Origin: Macrothele yani
Taxonomy: Eukaryota > Arthropoda > Arachnida > Araneae > Macrothelidae
Assembly: GCA_039090855.1 (NCBI GenBank)
Contig: CM077006.1
Coordinates: 52,523,336-52,587,335, forward strand
Length of the DNA: 64,000 nt
Direction: 5' to 3'
Position 1 is the stretch's first letter; each line of letters begins with the position of its first letter. Positions 21,830-32,751 of the stretch are shown here, one piece after another. The notes beneath the pieces are model-generated. The model was not told where the DNA came from. It did not search any database and saw only the letters and a list, made by a program, of their open reading frames with translations. The position numbers were made by a program, and so were the translations under genes.

Positions 21830-23047
21830 TACACAATCGAGTCATATTATTGTGACCACCTCCTACTTTTGACGTCAACAGCGCATAGCCAGTGTAAGAA
21901 GGCACGTGGCGTGAGCTGGCTTCGAGGGTATATATGGTGTGCTGTAGACATTCTGAAAACATATCACTCGTTGCTGTCATGGATAAAAGGAGCGATTTAT
22001 CAGACTTGCAAAAAGGTTTGATTATCGGCTTTCGGGCAGTATTTCTGAAACACCGCAATTTGTGAAACTGTTCGCTTGCTGCTGTGGTTAAAGTGTATCG
22101 TGATTGGAGAAATGGCACCATTGCGAATAAGCGACGGGGATATTGCGGGAGCACCACGTGCCATTGATGCGAGAGGTGAACGTCAGCTTCGAAGGTGCGC
22201 GAGTGTCGATCGACACGCTACAGTGGAGCAACTCATTGGCCGGTTAAACCAGGGGGCTACCGGAACTGTGTCTAAAACGACAGTTCAGCGAACCCTGCTG
22301 CGTATCGGGCTCCGATGCAGACGGATGGTCCCTGCACCTATTCTAACGAAGGTGCATCGGCAGAAAAGGCTTTCATTTGCACAGCAATATCGGAATTGGA
22401 CCTCCGCTTATTGGCGAAGGATTGCCTCCTCCGATGAGTCACGTTTTCTGCTTCATCGAAAAGAACTTTGACGTATTAGGCGAGAAACATCGGAGAACAC
22501 TCTTCAACCATTGCTAGAAGAACACAAGCTGGTGGGGGACAGCAGTTAGACGAGCTGCTTTCCCAGTGGTCTAGGGAATGTTTTCGTGGCATTCTCTGGG
22601 TCCAATCATACCTGTGGACCGAATTCATTCGTTATGAATCCATCCTTGCAGATCACGTACACCCATACATGTTGCTTGTCCTCCCTAGGGCGGACGGGAT
22701 CTTCCAGAACGACAATGCGATGCGTCACACAGCTAGAAATGTCAGAGTGGTTGAAAGAGCATGATAAAGACTTCAGAGTACTTCCCTGGCCCTCTAATTC
22801 CCCAGACTTAAACCCAATTGAGCATCTGTGAGACCACCTCGATCGTGTTGTTCACTCTATGGATCCTCCACCACGCACTCTCCAGCAGCTGTTAGATGCA
22901 CTGCAGTCAGCATGGCTCCACATACTTGTGAACACTTTCCAGCACCTTATTGAGTCACTCTCAGCCCATCTAACTGCTGTCCGCGCTGCACACGGCGATT
23001 ACTCTGGATATTAGCGGGTGGTCACAATAATGTGACTCGACCGTGTA
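21830..23047 (+). mobile_element. Full-length Tc1-like element
   Basis: The left TIR TACACAATCGAGTCATATTA and the right complement, ending AATGTGACTCGACCGTGTA, match over about 30 bp, with the inner words TGTGACCACC/GGTGGTCACA. The length is about 1.22 kb, with TA ends. Confidence 0.92.
21979..23014 (+). pseudogene. Tc1-like transposase, full length but broken
   Basis: It starts MDKRSDLSDLQKGLIIGFRA at 21979. A frameshift follows, then WRNGTIANKRRGYCGS, then in another frame LIGRLNQGATGTVSKTTVQR and RTLLRIGLRCRRMVPAPILT. The first catalytic Asp survives in IASSDESRFLLHRKEL. The block with the second Asp is shifted: LPERQCDAS in one frame, FQNDNAMRHTARN in another. [12 protein letters not shown] keeps the Glu and is followed by a TGA where Trp is expected. 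The natural end is AAHGDYSGY at 23014. Three or more frameshifts and stops disable it. The roughly 345-codon span fits the family. Confidence 0.9.
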
Positions 23048-23427
23048 GAAACATCTGCTTAGTTCCACCAGCGGCCAAAAAAGCATGTTACGAAAATTAA
23101 CTAATGGCGCCCAAAAAGTCTCTCATAGCACAAGGAAGCTATCGGAGACAAGGAGATTTTCAAGTCGAACAGTTAAAAGAAGAAATATAGAAGGAAACAT
23201 GATATAAGTCTACGTCTACTATCTCAAGAATCTTGTATAATGGAAAAGTTGAAAATAGGCGAAAAATATTCTTCGTGGGAAAAGCTATGCTAAAGAAAAA
23301 AAACTTTTCAAATACGTCTCCCGGGAGCAGAGATAGCGAGAAAAAAAAACAAGGTTTCGACTTTTACGCCGCCAGCGGGAAAGCTTTGCGTTATTTAAAG
23401 AGGAAAATGCTCCACATCTCTGTTGTA
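23048..23427. other. Relic of a 'TTTTCAAAT…CGCC…GCGG' repeat
   Basis: Phrases such as CTTTTCAAATACGTCTCCCG, GAGATAGCGAG and TTTTACGCCGCCAGCGGG recur in looser form at 26151-26935, so this appears to be a degenerate copy of that family. No gene is seen. Confidence 0.4.
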
Positions 23428-23643
23428 GATCGCCGTATTTATCACCCATAGAAAATCTCTGGGACATGCTCAAACGACAGGTGCAGCGGTACGACCATCC
23501 GACCCCAACTCCTGATGAATTTTGGATGCGGGTCAATACAACCTGGCTGGCTATTCCACAGGACACCATTCACACATTATTTAATTCGATGCCTCATCGT
23601 GTACTGCAGGTGACACGAGCCACACAGGTAGCCACACCTTATT
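23428..23643 (+). pseudogene. Tc1-like transposase, C-terminal fragment
   Basis: It reads SPYLSPIENLWDMLKRQ, then DEFWMRVNTTWLAIPQDTIH and TLFNSMPHRVLQVTRATQVA. This is the end of a Tc1 DDE domain including the third acidic residue (SPIENLW). No TIR or upstream domain adjoins it. The frame is open for about 70 codons, but the protein is only a fifth of a transposase. Confidence 0.82.
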
Positions 23644-24002
23644 ATTATCTACATCGATGCACCTGGTTAGTTAGTATGACACCGAGATTTGTTCTGCATT
23701 TCTTAATGAACATATCCCGTAAAAATCAAAGCCGTAACTCGACTCCTTTCAAGTGTTCTATTTTTTTTAACATGTGTAAGTGAGCATGAATGAGATTTTT
23801 TCAAATTTTCAGTGTACAGAATTTTCACTTCAGGAGGAAACAGCATGTGGTATGTTCGGAGAGTGATTAGACGCGACATTGACAATGTTCTGAAATTTTC
23901 CAGAAATGTCGACACGAGTCAAAACATTCTAAATTTCAGGTTTTTCTTTATTGATGTTGTTTTTAAACATTTGCGATGTCAGTATCTTCCATCCGTCCGA
24001 TG
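23644..24002. other. Intergenic, nothing recognised
   Basis: No coding match or repeat was found apart from short poly-T. Confidence 0.45.
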
Positions 24003-24606
24003 GACTGTACGGAGGATAGAGTGAGTTCCGGGAGGATGGAGTGAGTTCCGAACTGTATGGAGGATGGAGTGAGTTCCGAACTGTATGGAGGATGGAGTGA
24101 GTTCCGAACTGTATGGAGGATGGCGTGAGCTCCTGACTGTATGGAGGATGGCGTGAGCTCCGGACTGTATGGAGGATGGCGTGAGCTCCGGACTGTATGG
24201 AGGATGGCGTGAGCTCCGGACTGTATGGAGGATGGCGTGAGCTCCGGACTGTATGGAGGATGGCGTGAGCTCCTGACTGTATGGAGGATGGCGTGAGCTC
24301 CTGACTGTATGGAGGATGGCGTGAGCTCCTGACTGTATGGAGGATGGCGTGAGCTCCGGACTGTATGGAGGATGGCGTGAGCTCCGGACTGTATGGAGGA
24401 TGGCGTGAGCTCCGGACTGTATGGAGGATGGCGTGAGCTCCGGACTGTATGGAGAATGGCGTGAGATTCATAATGTATGGACGATGGTGTGAGATTCCTA
24501 ATGTATGGAGGATGGAGTGCGATTCATACTGTATGGAGTGATTTTCATACTGTATGGAGTGAGATTCATACTGTATGGAGGATGGAGTGAGATCCGGACT
24601 GTATGG
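24003..24606 (-). repeat. 28-bp minisatellite grown from mariner coding DNA
   Basis: The unit, plus strand, is GGACTGTATGGAGGATGGCG followed by TGAGCTCC, about 20 copies, perfect in the centre and diverging at both edges. On the minus strand the unit encodes part of the mariner motif PPYSPDLTPS. The minus strand has no stop in any of the three frames, so it is read as a 28-residue period (HPPYSPELTPSSIQ…) giving a 256-codon open frame, 24699-23929. Confidence 0.93.
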
Positions 24607-25650
24607 AAAGTGAGGTAGGATCTCCACCCCTAGAAATTCCTGAAGATCTTGGCGGACCGCTCTGGAAGTGTGACTTGGGACATTATATCTTTGCAGCAAC
24701 GCCCGCTTCCTGTTGCTTAACGGTGGATAGCGTTGGCTTAGACTAGAGCCTCATGAACTAGCTGCAGTTGTTCGGCATAGAAGTACTCGTCCACAGCCTG
24801 AGCATCTGACTCTAGTTACCAGAGCACAGTCCCCACACGATTCCGCCAAATGCACAGCATGACTTTCCTCTCAAACCGCGCTCTTTGCACCACTGGCTGT
24901 GCTTCCTAGCGTGACTTCAGCCATTTTTTTCTAGTGGTAAGATGACGTAGGAATATTCACATTTCATTACCTGTTACGATACGACGCCAAAACTAATCGA
25001 GTTCCTAGTGTACAGGAACCTCGCAATTCCACCAAATGCACAGCATGGATTTCCTCTTGAACTGCCCTCTTTGTACCACCGGATGCTCTTCCTCGCGTGG
25101 CCTCAGACACTGGTTCCCAATGGTAGGATAAAGTAGGAATATCCACATTTCATCATCTGTGATGATACAACGCGAAAACTTATCGTCTGGTGGATGTGAC
25201 ACAAATATGACACGTTTCACCTGCTTAGGTGTCAATTCATGCGAGGAATCATTCGATTGCCCCTAGGGGAAAAACTAAGTTGGTGCAGGTGATGGACAGT
25301 GGTGCATCAACTAAGAAGACTCCACATTTGCTGTCAATCGTCTTGTACTGGTATCGGGGTTTACTGTCACAGCTTCGATCAGGATGCCCGTGTTGGTGGT
25401 CGTTGGATGCCCTGACCTCTTGTCTTGGATGCCCTGACCTCTTGCCTTCGAGTCTTGTGTCCCCAGGACTGAAACGCTGGAACAATTTTCGTGCTGTGCA
25501 GCTGTCCACTGTTTCCACGCCTTCGACTGCACCAATTTCTCTTGCTGCCGCCGCCGCCGCTTTTAACCCTTTCTAACAGTAATGACGTAGAATCACCCGA
25601 ACAGCACGTTTATCGACCTCCGTTCTATTCTCACCTGGCAACGTAATGTG
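24003..25650 (-). pseudogene. Mariner transposase relic with internal duplication
   Basis: Minus-strand order: N-terminal GNSGQLHSTKIVPAFQSWGH and DTRLEGKRSGHP (about 25510-25440), then IITDDEMWIFLLYPTIGNQ (first Asp, about 25170) and MLCIWWNCE. A partial second copy of that block follows (24825-25016), then LQRYNVPSHTSRAVRQDLQE (about 24697, where DNAPAH is expected, so the second Asp is lost). It ends with LPHFPYSPDLTPS, where the minisatellite begins. Order and spacing match a DD34D mariner. No TIRs were identified. It shares the internal duplication with the relic at 41637-42660. Confidence 0.85.
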
Positions 25651-25984
25651 GGTCTGCGCCACATTCTCTTCTCACCTGATAACGCAATGTGGCTCATTAC
25701 CAAAATTGACGTCATCATTGTGTTTTCCACGTCATCGCGATACTCAGTAGACGCTGGAGCGCGCTTTGCTCAGGAATGGAAGCCCAGTATTATATGCAGC
25801 TGTAAAAGGGGCGAACTTTCGATTCATGGTGGTATATCTCATCTGGAACTCGATCATCGGAAGAGTTCGCAGAAGTTAAAAATTTCCAGATGGAGAAAAA
25901 ATAGCAATACTTTAGATTCATTCTGGTATATCTCTTGTTCTGGATCTTATATAAGATCGAGAACAAAATTTTTAGACATAGGTG
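25651..25984. other. Intergenic, nothing recognised
   Basis: A phrase around TGATAACGCAATGTGG is repeated with variation at 25645 and 25678. It probably belongs to the mariner 5' flank. No gene is seen. Confidence 0.4.
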
Positions 25985-26150
25985 AAAAGGTACACAATTT
26001 AAAACGAAAATGGGCTGGCCACATATAGCAAGAATGGAAAATAATAGATTGACTAAAATAATAACATAATAGAAACCATATAAAGGAATGAGTGGTGTAA
26101 AAAAACCAGAGGAAAGATGGATGGATGATTTAGAAGCAGCGATATAGGGG
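25985..26150 (+). pseudogene. LINE C-terminal fragment, second family
   Basis: It reads VHNLKRKWAGHIARMENNRL, then TKII, and in a shifted frame KKPEERWMDDLEAAI. The WAGHIARM…ERWMDDL pattern is typical of the C-terminal end of some non-LTR retrotransposon proteins, and it differs from the WQWAGHTARR…GRWVDEIRK version seen at 7660-7800. It is only about 165 bp, with a frameshift. Confidence 0.6.
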
Positions 26151-26935
26151 GGACAATTTACCTCTACGCCCCCTTCCGGAAAATGTATGCATTACTTGAA
26201 AATTTTTAAATTTTACGAGAAACGTCACTCTGGAAACACTATCCAACAAAGGATTTTTTCAAATTTGACTCCTAGAAGTAGAGATATTGACAAAAATAAG
26301 ATATACATGTCCGCCCCCTGGCGGAGAAACTGTGGAATATTTTAAGAAGAAAATATTCCGAAAATATTTATCAATGTGAGTGGCATCAGTCCACGAAAGA
26401 ATTTTTTCAATCGATATTTTAGAAGCTCAAATTTTATGGCAAATACATCAGAAGCAAAAATTGACACTTACGCCCCCTGGTGGCTAAAGTATTTTTTACC
26501 AAAAATTTGAAATTATATGCAAAATATTTTCCATCAGGAGGTGTATCCGCTGAAGAACATGTTTTTCAAATCGGAGTTTTAGAAGAAGAGTTATCGGGGG
26601 AAAATGTAAGTTACTTTTACGCCCCCTAGCGAAAAATCGAAGCGTAATTTGAAAAAGTAACTATATCTAAAATACTCTTCGACATAAATGGAATCGAAAG
26701 ATCAAATAATGTTTTCAATCGGAGGTTTTTGAATTCGACATATTTTGCATTTGAGCCCTTAGCGGCGAAATTGTACATCGTAAATAAAAAAAAACGAAAT
26801 AAGGGATCATCATTCGCATGTTTCAAGCTTCCCAATGCAAAAAGAATTTTTCAAATCGGACCAATAGTTGCAGAGATATCGTGGGTACAGATGGACGGAC
26901 GGACGGACAAAGCGGTAACATAAGCACGATCTTTT
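26151..26935. repeat. Degenerate ~150-bp direct repeat, about five units
   Basis: The words CGCCCCCT(GG) recur at about 26166, 26311, 26468 and 26618, with a decayed copy near 26753, so spacing is 135-157 bp. Each is followed by TTTTTCAAATCGGA and GAGATAT-like words. It ends with GATGGACGGACGGACGGACA near 26889. Related sequence is at 23085-23400. No coding potential is seen. Confidence 0.55.
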
Positions 26936-27594
26936 TTACAAAAGACGTGCTCAAAAAAGACTGCAGGAGCTCACTGCCTGTTTAAAGCACAGAGTAAAAA
27001 TGGACTAAATACTCATTGTTAACCACTCCCCGCAAAACTCTATAAATGTAAAACCCTTCCTCATCTGTTTTCACAACAACTGTAACCTTTTTGAGGAAAT
27101 GGAATTCATCTTTTGGTGCTGTTTTTAAGAAGCAGGCTATTTGTTTGAGAACCATATTTGTTCACGATTTATTTCAAGAGAGCTAATTCACTTTATTTCT
27201 GTTGCATGCTGCATCAGTCTGCTCGGCTTCGTCACGTGAATAGCTGCCATCCTTCCTCAGAATTACAAGCTAAGCACGCAAGTACTGTATTTATTGTCAA
27301 TCGCAAGTGGGCAAATAACACGTGATAACTCGATCTCTGAGAACGGCAAATGAATATATTTCGTATTTTTTTCATGTCATTTCCTCGCTCATCGCGCTCG
27401 TGCACGTCATATAAATTGCCATGCAGGATTTCTAACAGTGAATCAAAACAAACAAGTGTGGTGTAATGAATTTTATATGTCGCTGAGCAAGGTACTTTCA
27501 AATGGCTTAAATTATTCAAACAGTCGAATCTCAAGTGCAATGAGAATACCTAAATATGACCTATTTTTATGTTAAAAAAAATATTCAACTGAAA
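26936..27594. other. Intergenic, nothing recognised
   Basis: A minus-strand open frame at 27232-27540 (102 codons) has no motif I recognise and no supporting context, so it is not called. No repeat ends were seen. Confidence 0.45.
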
Positions 27595-28983
27595 TACACT
27601 GGCGGAAAGTAAAAAAAAGAACACAAAGAAGGATACGCCTGATACCAACGAAATTTATACAGCATAATAACGGAATACAGAGGACAACGTGATCAAAAAA
27701 TTATGGCAAAATACAGCTGTATTTGCTGGTAAACTGAAAAATAACATTTCCATGTAACATGGTTAGTACGAGGTTGAACCGCCATGAACTGCGTCACACT
27801 GTGCAATTCTAGCATGGAGTCTGTCGTACAGCTGTTGGATGTAAGTTTGGGGTATTGAGTTCAAAGCATCCTCAACCTGGACGCGTAAATCGCGGATGGT
27901 CGTGGCTGGCCGTGGAGACCGGAAAAGTCGTTGTCTCATAAAATCCCACACGAGCTTAATGGGGGACAAATCCGGTGAACGTGCAGGCCATGGAAGTTGT
28001 CTCACACCCTGAAGTGCATGTTGCGTTGCACGTGCCGTGTGTAGGCGTGCGTTATCTTGCTCGAAAACACCACGATGGATCGGCCTTACAAATGGCACAA
28101 CAACGGGCTGAATTATGTTGATGATGTAGGAGGTGCTGTTTAAAGTACCCGGTGCAAACACTAGTTGTGTACGGGAGTGATAGCTGATCGCACCCCACAC
28201 CAGGAGACCAGGTGTAGGCCCTGTGTGTCACTGGCGGATGCAAGAAGGGTGGAGACGCTCCCCTGTGCGTCTGCGAACACGCATACGGCCATCGGAGGCC
28301 CCCAAGCAGAATCTGCTTTCATCGCTGAACACGACAGATGCAGACGTTGTCGACACCACCGCAGCCGTTGCTGACGGTGGGCTGGAGTCAGAGGTACACA
28401 TGCCAGAGGCACACGTGCACGTAGTCCTGCATCCAGTAGACGGTTGTGGATTGTTCGCACAGTCACCTCAGGTGCAACGGCAGCTCGGATTTGCGTCGCA
28501 GTGGATGTTCTGCTTGACAACGCCGCTCTCCTTATGCGTCAATCGGTCCGCTCATCATTCCGTCTGTGACTCCCGGTTCCACGTCTTCTCGTGTCGGAAT
28601 GTTCCTCGGACCATCTACGCCACCATCGTACCACCACCGATACTTCCTGTCCAATTCGCTCCGCAATACGACGATACGACCACCCGGCCTCACGGAGTCC
28701 GATAACTGCTGAAATCGTACGTCTTCCATGTCCAGGCATTGCAGCTTCTTCAAGGTCTTCGCACGTGTCCGTACGCCGACGACTGATTACATTCACTTCG
28801 CCGTACTCCTTAAATACCACCGACTATAAGTTGCATATTATGACGTGCTGGGCGTAAGCGCTCACCGGTTGGTCCGGAAATTAACATCACCCCTACGTTA
28901 ACTCGACCCCATTAACATATGTAAATTTCATGATCGTCCACCAATTCCTTCTTGGTGTTTTTTTCACTTTCCGCCAGTGTGTT
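27595..28983 (-). mobile_element. Full-length Tc1-like element
   Basis: The left TIR TACACTGGCGGAAAGTAAAA at 27595 matches the right complement CACTTTCCGCCAGTGTG at about 28964-28980. The length is about 1.39 kb. One transposase gene lies on the minus strand. Confidence 0.92.
27763..28739 (-). pseudogene. Tc1-like transposase, catalytic Glu replaced
   Basis: The start MPGHGRRTISAVIGLREAGW at 28739 is followed by SYRRIAERIGQEVSVVVRWW, a Tc1-type HTH. After a frameshift near 28530: TVRTIHNRLLDAGLRARVPL, ending in LTPAHRQQRLRWCRQ. The first Asp block (SDESRF) is visible only in a shifted frame. From 28200 the frame is clean: MWGAISYHSRTQLVFAPGTL, HRGVFEQDNARLHTARATQ (second Asp), then SPDLSPIKLVWDFM, where Glu has become Lys. 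It ends HARIAQCDAVHGGSTSY at 27763. Two frameshifts plus E-to-K make it inactive. Confidence 0.92.
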
Positions 28984-29340
28984 ATAGTCGCGTGGACAGA
29001 TCGCATGCACAGACAATACGTTTTTTTCTTATAATTTTATCTAGTTGAAAATTCCATAATAAAACAGTTTTGTTTGATAGTCCGTCTGTAGACTTTGATT
29101 CTAGAAGCGTTACCCCTTAGGTAGCGTAACTGTGCATTACGTTATCTGATTCTAAAATACTGATTCGAAAAATATTCTTGAATTTTCCGTATAATTTCCC
29201 ACTTTTCTCGGTGGGTAACTTTTTTTCTCTCTAGATGTCGCGATATCCCGTCTTGAGAACTAGGGCTTGAAATATTTCTGGATTCTGAGATCAAGTACGC
29301 GTCTCTCACATTTCCAGTGATCGGAAATGTGAGAGCCATT
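28984..29340. other. Intergenic, nothing recognised
   Basis: AT-rich. ATTTCCAGTGATCGGAAAT near 29310 is a small hairpin. No gene is seen. Confidence 0.45.
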
Positions 29341-29580
29341 TCCAGTACCGCTCCACAAATCAAAAGATGTAGCATACATGGTCCGGGTCACCGGGTCGAC
29401 AATTTGCCGTAGATCAAACGGATATACCGCTCTACAAATCGAAAGATGTAGCAGACATGGTCCCGGATCACCGGGTCGACAATTTGCTGTGGATCAAACG
29501 GATATACCGCTCTACAAATCGAAAGATGTAGCAGACATGGTCCGGGTCACCGGGTCGACAATTTCCTGCGAATCAAAACA
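29341..29580 (+). repeat. ~79-bp tandem repeat, about three units
   Basis: Units share CATGGTCCGGGTCACCGGGT, starting at 29377, 29456 and 29536, then CGACAATTTGCTGTGGATCA and ATACCGCTCTACAAATCGAA. The last unit is partial. Unknown origin. Confidence 0.9.
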
Positions 29581-29682
29581 GGTCGGGTCAAGCTGTTCCT
29601 AACCCAATTTCGACCCAGTTTTATTTCCGCTTTATTCTTGAAATGAAAAACATATTTCAAAGAGCTTTTCAGAAGTCTTGGA

Positions 29683-30034
29683 AATAATACTTCAGAACTG
29701 TAGAGTATGATTCAATGACTTGCAGAAAAGGGCAAAGAAATGTGATTTTTTTTTTGATTGATGGTTTAACGATCACCGTGAGCAGCTGAATGGGCTTAAG
29801 CAGTCATCCGTCCCTAATTTAGGTTCACTAGTTCCAAGGAAGGGAGAGAACCAGTGCCGTAAGCAAACACAACACCCATGCCTCACCGGGCGGGATTCGA
29901 ACCCGTACCCCACTCGATCGAATGGTCATAAGCCATCGCTCAGACCGTTGCGCCACCGAGGCGGCAGAAATGGGATTAAAAATGAATTTTCAGAAAACAA
30001 CTGATTTTCAATGATCAATCAATTGTGCAAGAAT
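29683..30034 (+). pseudogene. RTE LINE, left piece, split by a SINE
   Basis: ACTGTAGAGTATGATTCAATG (29683-29747) and GAAATGGGATTAAAAATGAA (29966 onward) match positions 7180-7255 of the LINE copy at 5010-7905, the SELQSMIQELADKSKEVGLK and MNFQKTKVMF region. The SINE at 29748-29965 separates the two parts, and the LINE then continues at 34808 beyond the PLE. Confidence 0.8.
29748..29965 (-). repeat. tRNA-derived SINE, copy 4, inside a LINE
   Basis: Reverse orientation: poly-T, TAACGATCACCGTGAGCAGC, B-box complement GGATTCGAACCCG, and A-box complement TTGCGCCACCGAGGCGG. The target-site duplication AGAAATG[T/G]GATT is at 29736-29747 and 29966-29977, with one mismatch. Confidence 0.92.
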
Positions 30035-30116
30035 GAATCACTGATACGAACGATTACCGTCTTCGGCACGATTTAATGATAAAAGATGATAAATACATAC
30101 AATTAAACCCCATATG

Positions 30117-30161
30117 TACACGAGCACTTTCGAGGCAGCGGCTACCTCATCCTCAGATGTA
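30117..30161 (-). ncRNA. Hammerhead-ribozyme-like motif of PLE 2, left arm
   Basis: On the minus strand: TACAT, core CTGAGGA, extra T, stem II GAGG/CCTC, GAAA, GTGCTC, then GTGTA. TACAT and GTGTA can pair as stem I, and the base before stem I would be C after U, a permissible cleavage site. The right-arm copy (34690-34729) is decayed in stem II. Confidence 0.5.
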
Positions 30162-30259
30162 TTGAACGAAAAACACATTCAATCTATATATAGCATAGAC
30201 TATGGCATGTGAGAAGCAATGGGAGGCCTAAGAGCCAATAATATTTCGTATGTGTCAAA

Positions 30260-31669
30260 TACACTGACGGAAAAAAATCCCAACGCCAAGAAGGGGTTGT
30301 GTTAGATAAACGACAGTTGGTAGGCGGTGAGAGTACATTTAAAGATAACGCCTATGCAAATTTCGCGCTCGGCGCATGCGTGTGGTGCTAGTAGCGTCCA
30401 TCGGAACATGCAAAGCAGGTCTGCTGTAAAAACGCGCTGAAACGTTCGTGAGCGTTAGTTATCGTTGAGATTCGACGTAGTGTGATGATGTTAGTCAATA
30501 ATGCCTTTAAGAAGACGAAGAAGCCATTATCAACAGCTCACGGAGTTTGAACGAGGTCTTGTAATAGGGCTACGAGAAGGTGGATTTTCTTTTCGCAATA
30601 TTGCAGAACGACTTGGCAGGAATGTAGACACTGTGCATGACTGTTCGCAGCGGTGGTCAAGGGAAGGTACTGCCTCAAGAAGACCGGGTTCCGTCCGGCC
30701 ACGTGGCAATACTGAGAGGGAAGACTGCCGCGTATGGCCGTGGCGCATCGTACTGAGTCTGCGGCAGCAATTCGAGCTGCAGTTGCCACCACAGTGACTA
30801 CAACGAACTGTTACAAATCGGTTACTTGAAGGACAGCTCCGAGCCGGACGCCCTGTAGCGTGCATTCTACTTACTCCAAACCACTGCCGTTTGCGACGTC
30901 AGTGGTGTCAAGCTAGAGCTCATTGGAGAACGGAGTGGAGATATGTTGTGTTTTCTGATGAAAGCCGGTTCTTCCTGGGTGCCAGTGATGGCCGTGTGTT
31001 GGTTAGGAGGCCAGGTGAGCGCTTGCAACCAACCTGTCTGCGGCCGAGACACACTGGACCTACACCTGGAGTTATGGTCTGGGGAGCAATTTCCTATGAC
31101 AGCAGGAGCACTCTCGTGGTTATCCCACGCACCCTGACGGCACAGTTGTACGTCGGTCTGGTGATTCAACATGTTGTGCTGCCATTCATGAACAGCATTC
31201 CAGGGGGTGTTTTCCAACAGGATAACGCTCGCCCGCATACCGCTGTTGTAACCCAACATGCTCTACAGAGTGTCGAAATGTTGCCGAGGCCTGCTAGATC
31301 ACCAGATATTTCTCCAATGGAGACATCATTGGACGACAACTCCAGCGTCACCCCCAACTAGCATTAACCGTCCCTGTATTGACCGACCAAGTGCAACAGG
31401 CATGGAACCCCATCCCACAAACTGACATCCAGCACCTGTACGACACAATGCATGAACGTTTGCATGCTTGCATTCAACATTCTGGCGGTTACATCGGTTA
31501 TTAATGTACCAGCATTTCACATTTAAAATGGCACTTCTCGCGCTTACATTAAGCTGTGATCTTGAAACCTTAATTGATTAAATATGTTATCTATGCAAAT
31601 GTATTGCCGCCATTTCCTTCCTCTACAACTAATTTTCGTGGTGTTGGGATTTTTTTTTCCGTCAGTGTA
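30260..31669 (+). mobile_element. Tc1-like element in the left PLE arm
   Basis: The left TIR TACACTGACGGAAAAAAATC at 30260 matches the right complement ending TTTTTTCCGTCAGTGTA at 31669. The length is about 1.4 kb. The PLE arm sequence resumes on the far side, as shown by comparison with the uninterrupted order in the right arm. Confidence 0.93.
30501..31504 (+). pseudogene. Tc1-like transposase in the left PLE arm
   Basis: It starts MPLRRRRSHYQQLTEFERGL at 30501, then VIGLREGGFSFRNIAERLGR (HTH) and SRRPGSVRPRGNTEREDCR. After a frameshift near 30720 it resumes MRRQWCQARAHWRTEWRYVV, then FSDESRFFLGASDGRV (first Asp), TPGVMVWGAISYDSRSTLVV, GGVFQQDNARPHTAVVTQHA (second Asp) and SPDISPMETS, where the Glu survives next to a small deletion of the HVW segment. 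The third frame finishes TDIQHLYDTMHERLHACIQH, then GGYIGY at 31504. Two frameshifts are the main lesions. Confidence 0.92.
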
Positions 31670-31799
31670 GTTGCGTACACAGCATGCTTATGGTAAGTGA
31701 GGAAAAACATATTACAATGACTGAAGAATGATGTGGGGTGGGGTGGGGTGAGCATAGCATAGCATTTCAAACAAAGTCACAATTTAAAGTTAAGAGGTT

Positions 31800-32300
31800 T
31801 AATTAGTGACTTCCATGCACTGTGCAATTCATAGGGGCTATGTCCATTACAACATTGTACACTAGAAGCTTCTATATGCACACTTTCGCTTATTAAGAGG
31901 TATTGCTAGGAGTATGAATAATTCTTGCATTACTCCAATCTGGATTAAGATTGTCTTGGAGTACATATTTGTCTAGCGATGTGCAATACATGCCTGCCTT
32001 AATGTTGTATTTATGTTCTTTAATCCTTAATCCAAGACTACGTTTTGTGGAACCCAAATAATTTGAGGCAATTTGTCCTGTGGTTGCCTGAAGTAGCGGG
32101 ACGTTCTAGATACCCCCATTGATCCCTACTACAGCAATGTTTACGATCTTCACGAACAAATGAAAAACGATTTCGTGATTGTAAGCCAAATTTCACATCA
32201 TGTTGGTTACAAAGGTGTGATAAGGTTCTTGTTAAAAGTGGATTATACTGCATGGAGCCCACATATTTAGTGTTACGATTAGAGTCTCTTGACAAAGTAG
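31800..32300 (-). pseudogene. PLE 2 GIY-YIG nuclease remnant
   Basis: The minus strand reads LTRTLSHLCNQHDVKFGLQS (cf. LSRICSKHNIQFCTRS in PLE 3), then NVPLLQATTGQIASNYLGST, KRSLGLRIKEHKYNIKAG and DNLNPDWSNARIIHTPSN. YLGST is the YIG block and RIKEH carries the conserved Arg and Glu-His. A stop lies just upstream of NVPLL and there is a frameshift near 32110. The reading direction points toward the left arm, as expected for a PLE 3' end. Confidence 0.82.
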
Positions 32301-32435
32301 TATTCAGGGCATATTTGACTTTACTTAAATACCTGACTAGTCAAGTATTTAGGATATCAGTGTTGCTCAGCTAAATTACAAATGTATCTAACTAAAAAAA
32401 AAAAAAATTTACAATGACTGAAGAATGAGGTTTGT

Positions 32436-32544
32436 TACGTTGACGACATCCTGGTTGCATAGCCTCAAAGCCGGGATGATTTACACTTGTTCGCCAACGA
32501 ACTATCAACCCGGTTCCCAACCATCAGGCTCATGATAGTTTGAA
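32436..32544 (+). pseudogene. PLE 2 reverse-transcriptase fragment
   Basis: It reads YVDDILVA, a stop, then PQSRDDLHLFANELSTRFPT and IRLMIV. This is the catalytic YVDD box of a PLE RT, aligning with YVDDILVFWPHSKDDLKQFS of PLE 3 at about 57020. Only about 36 codons remain. It faces the opposite way to the nuclease remnant at 31800-32300, showing that two PLE fragments meet head to head here. Confidence 0.85.
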
Positions 32545-32751
32545 AATGATAATTGTTTACCATTTCTGGATATTCTTATTAATAAGAGTTATAATTGTAA
32601 TTGTATCACTATTAGTGTATATAGAAAGCTTTGTCATTCCCCAGTTATTATTCCATTTTCTCATCACATCTGAAACAACACAAATTGTCAGCACTGCTCT
32701 TTTTGTTCATAAGAGCGCACTCAATTTGTCAGCCGCCGAACTCCTACAACG

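Noticed and set aside
23929..24699. A 256-codon minus-strand protein with a 28-residue repeat
   Set aside because: The open frame exists because the 28-bp minisatellite has no stop in any frame; it starts inside a mariner relic and has no independent support.
27232..27540. 102-codon minus-strand open frame as a gene
   Set aside because: I could not link it to any family; length is within what chance allows.
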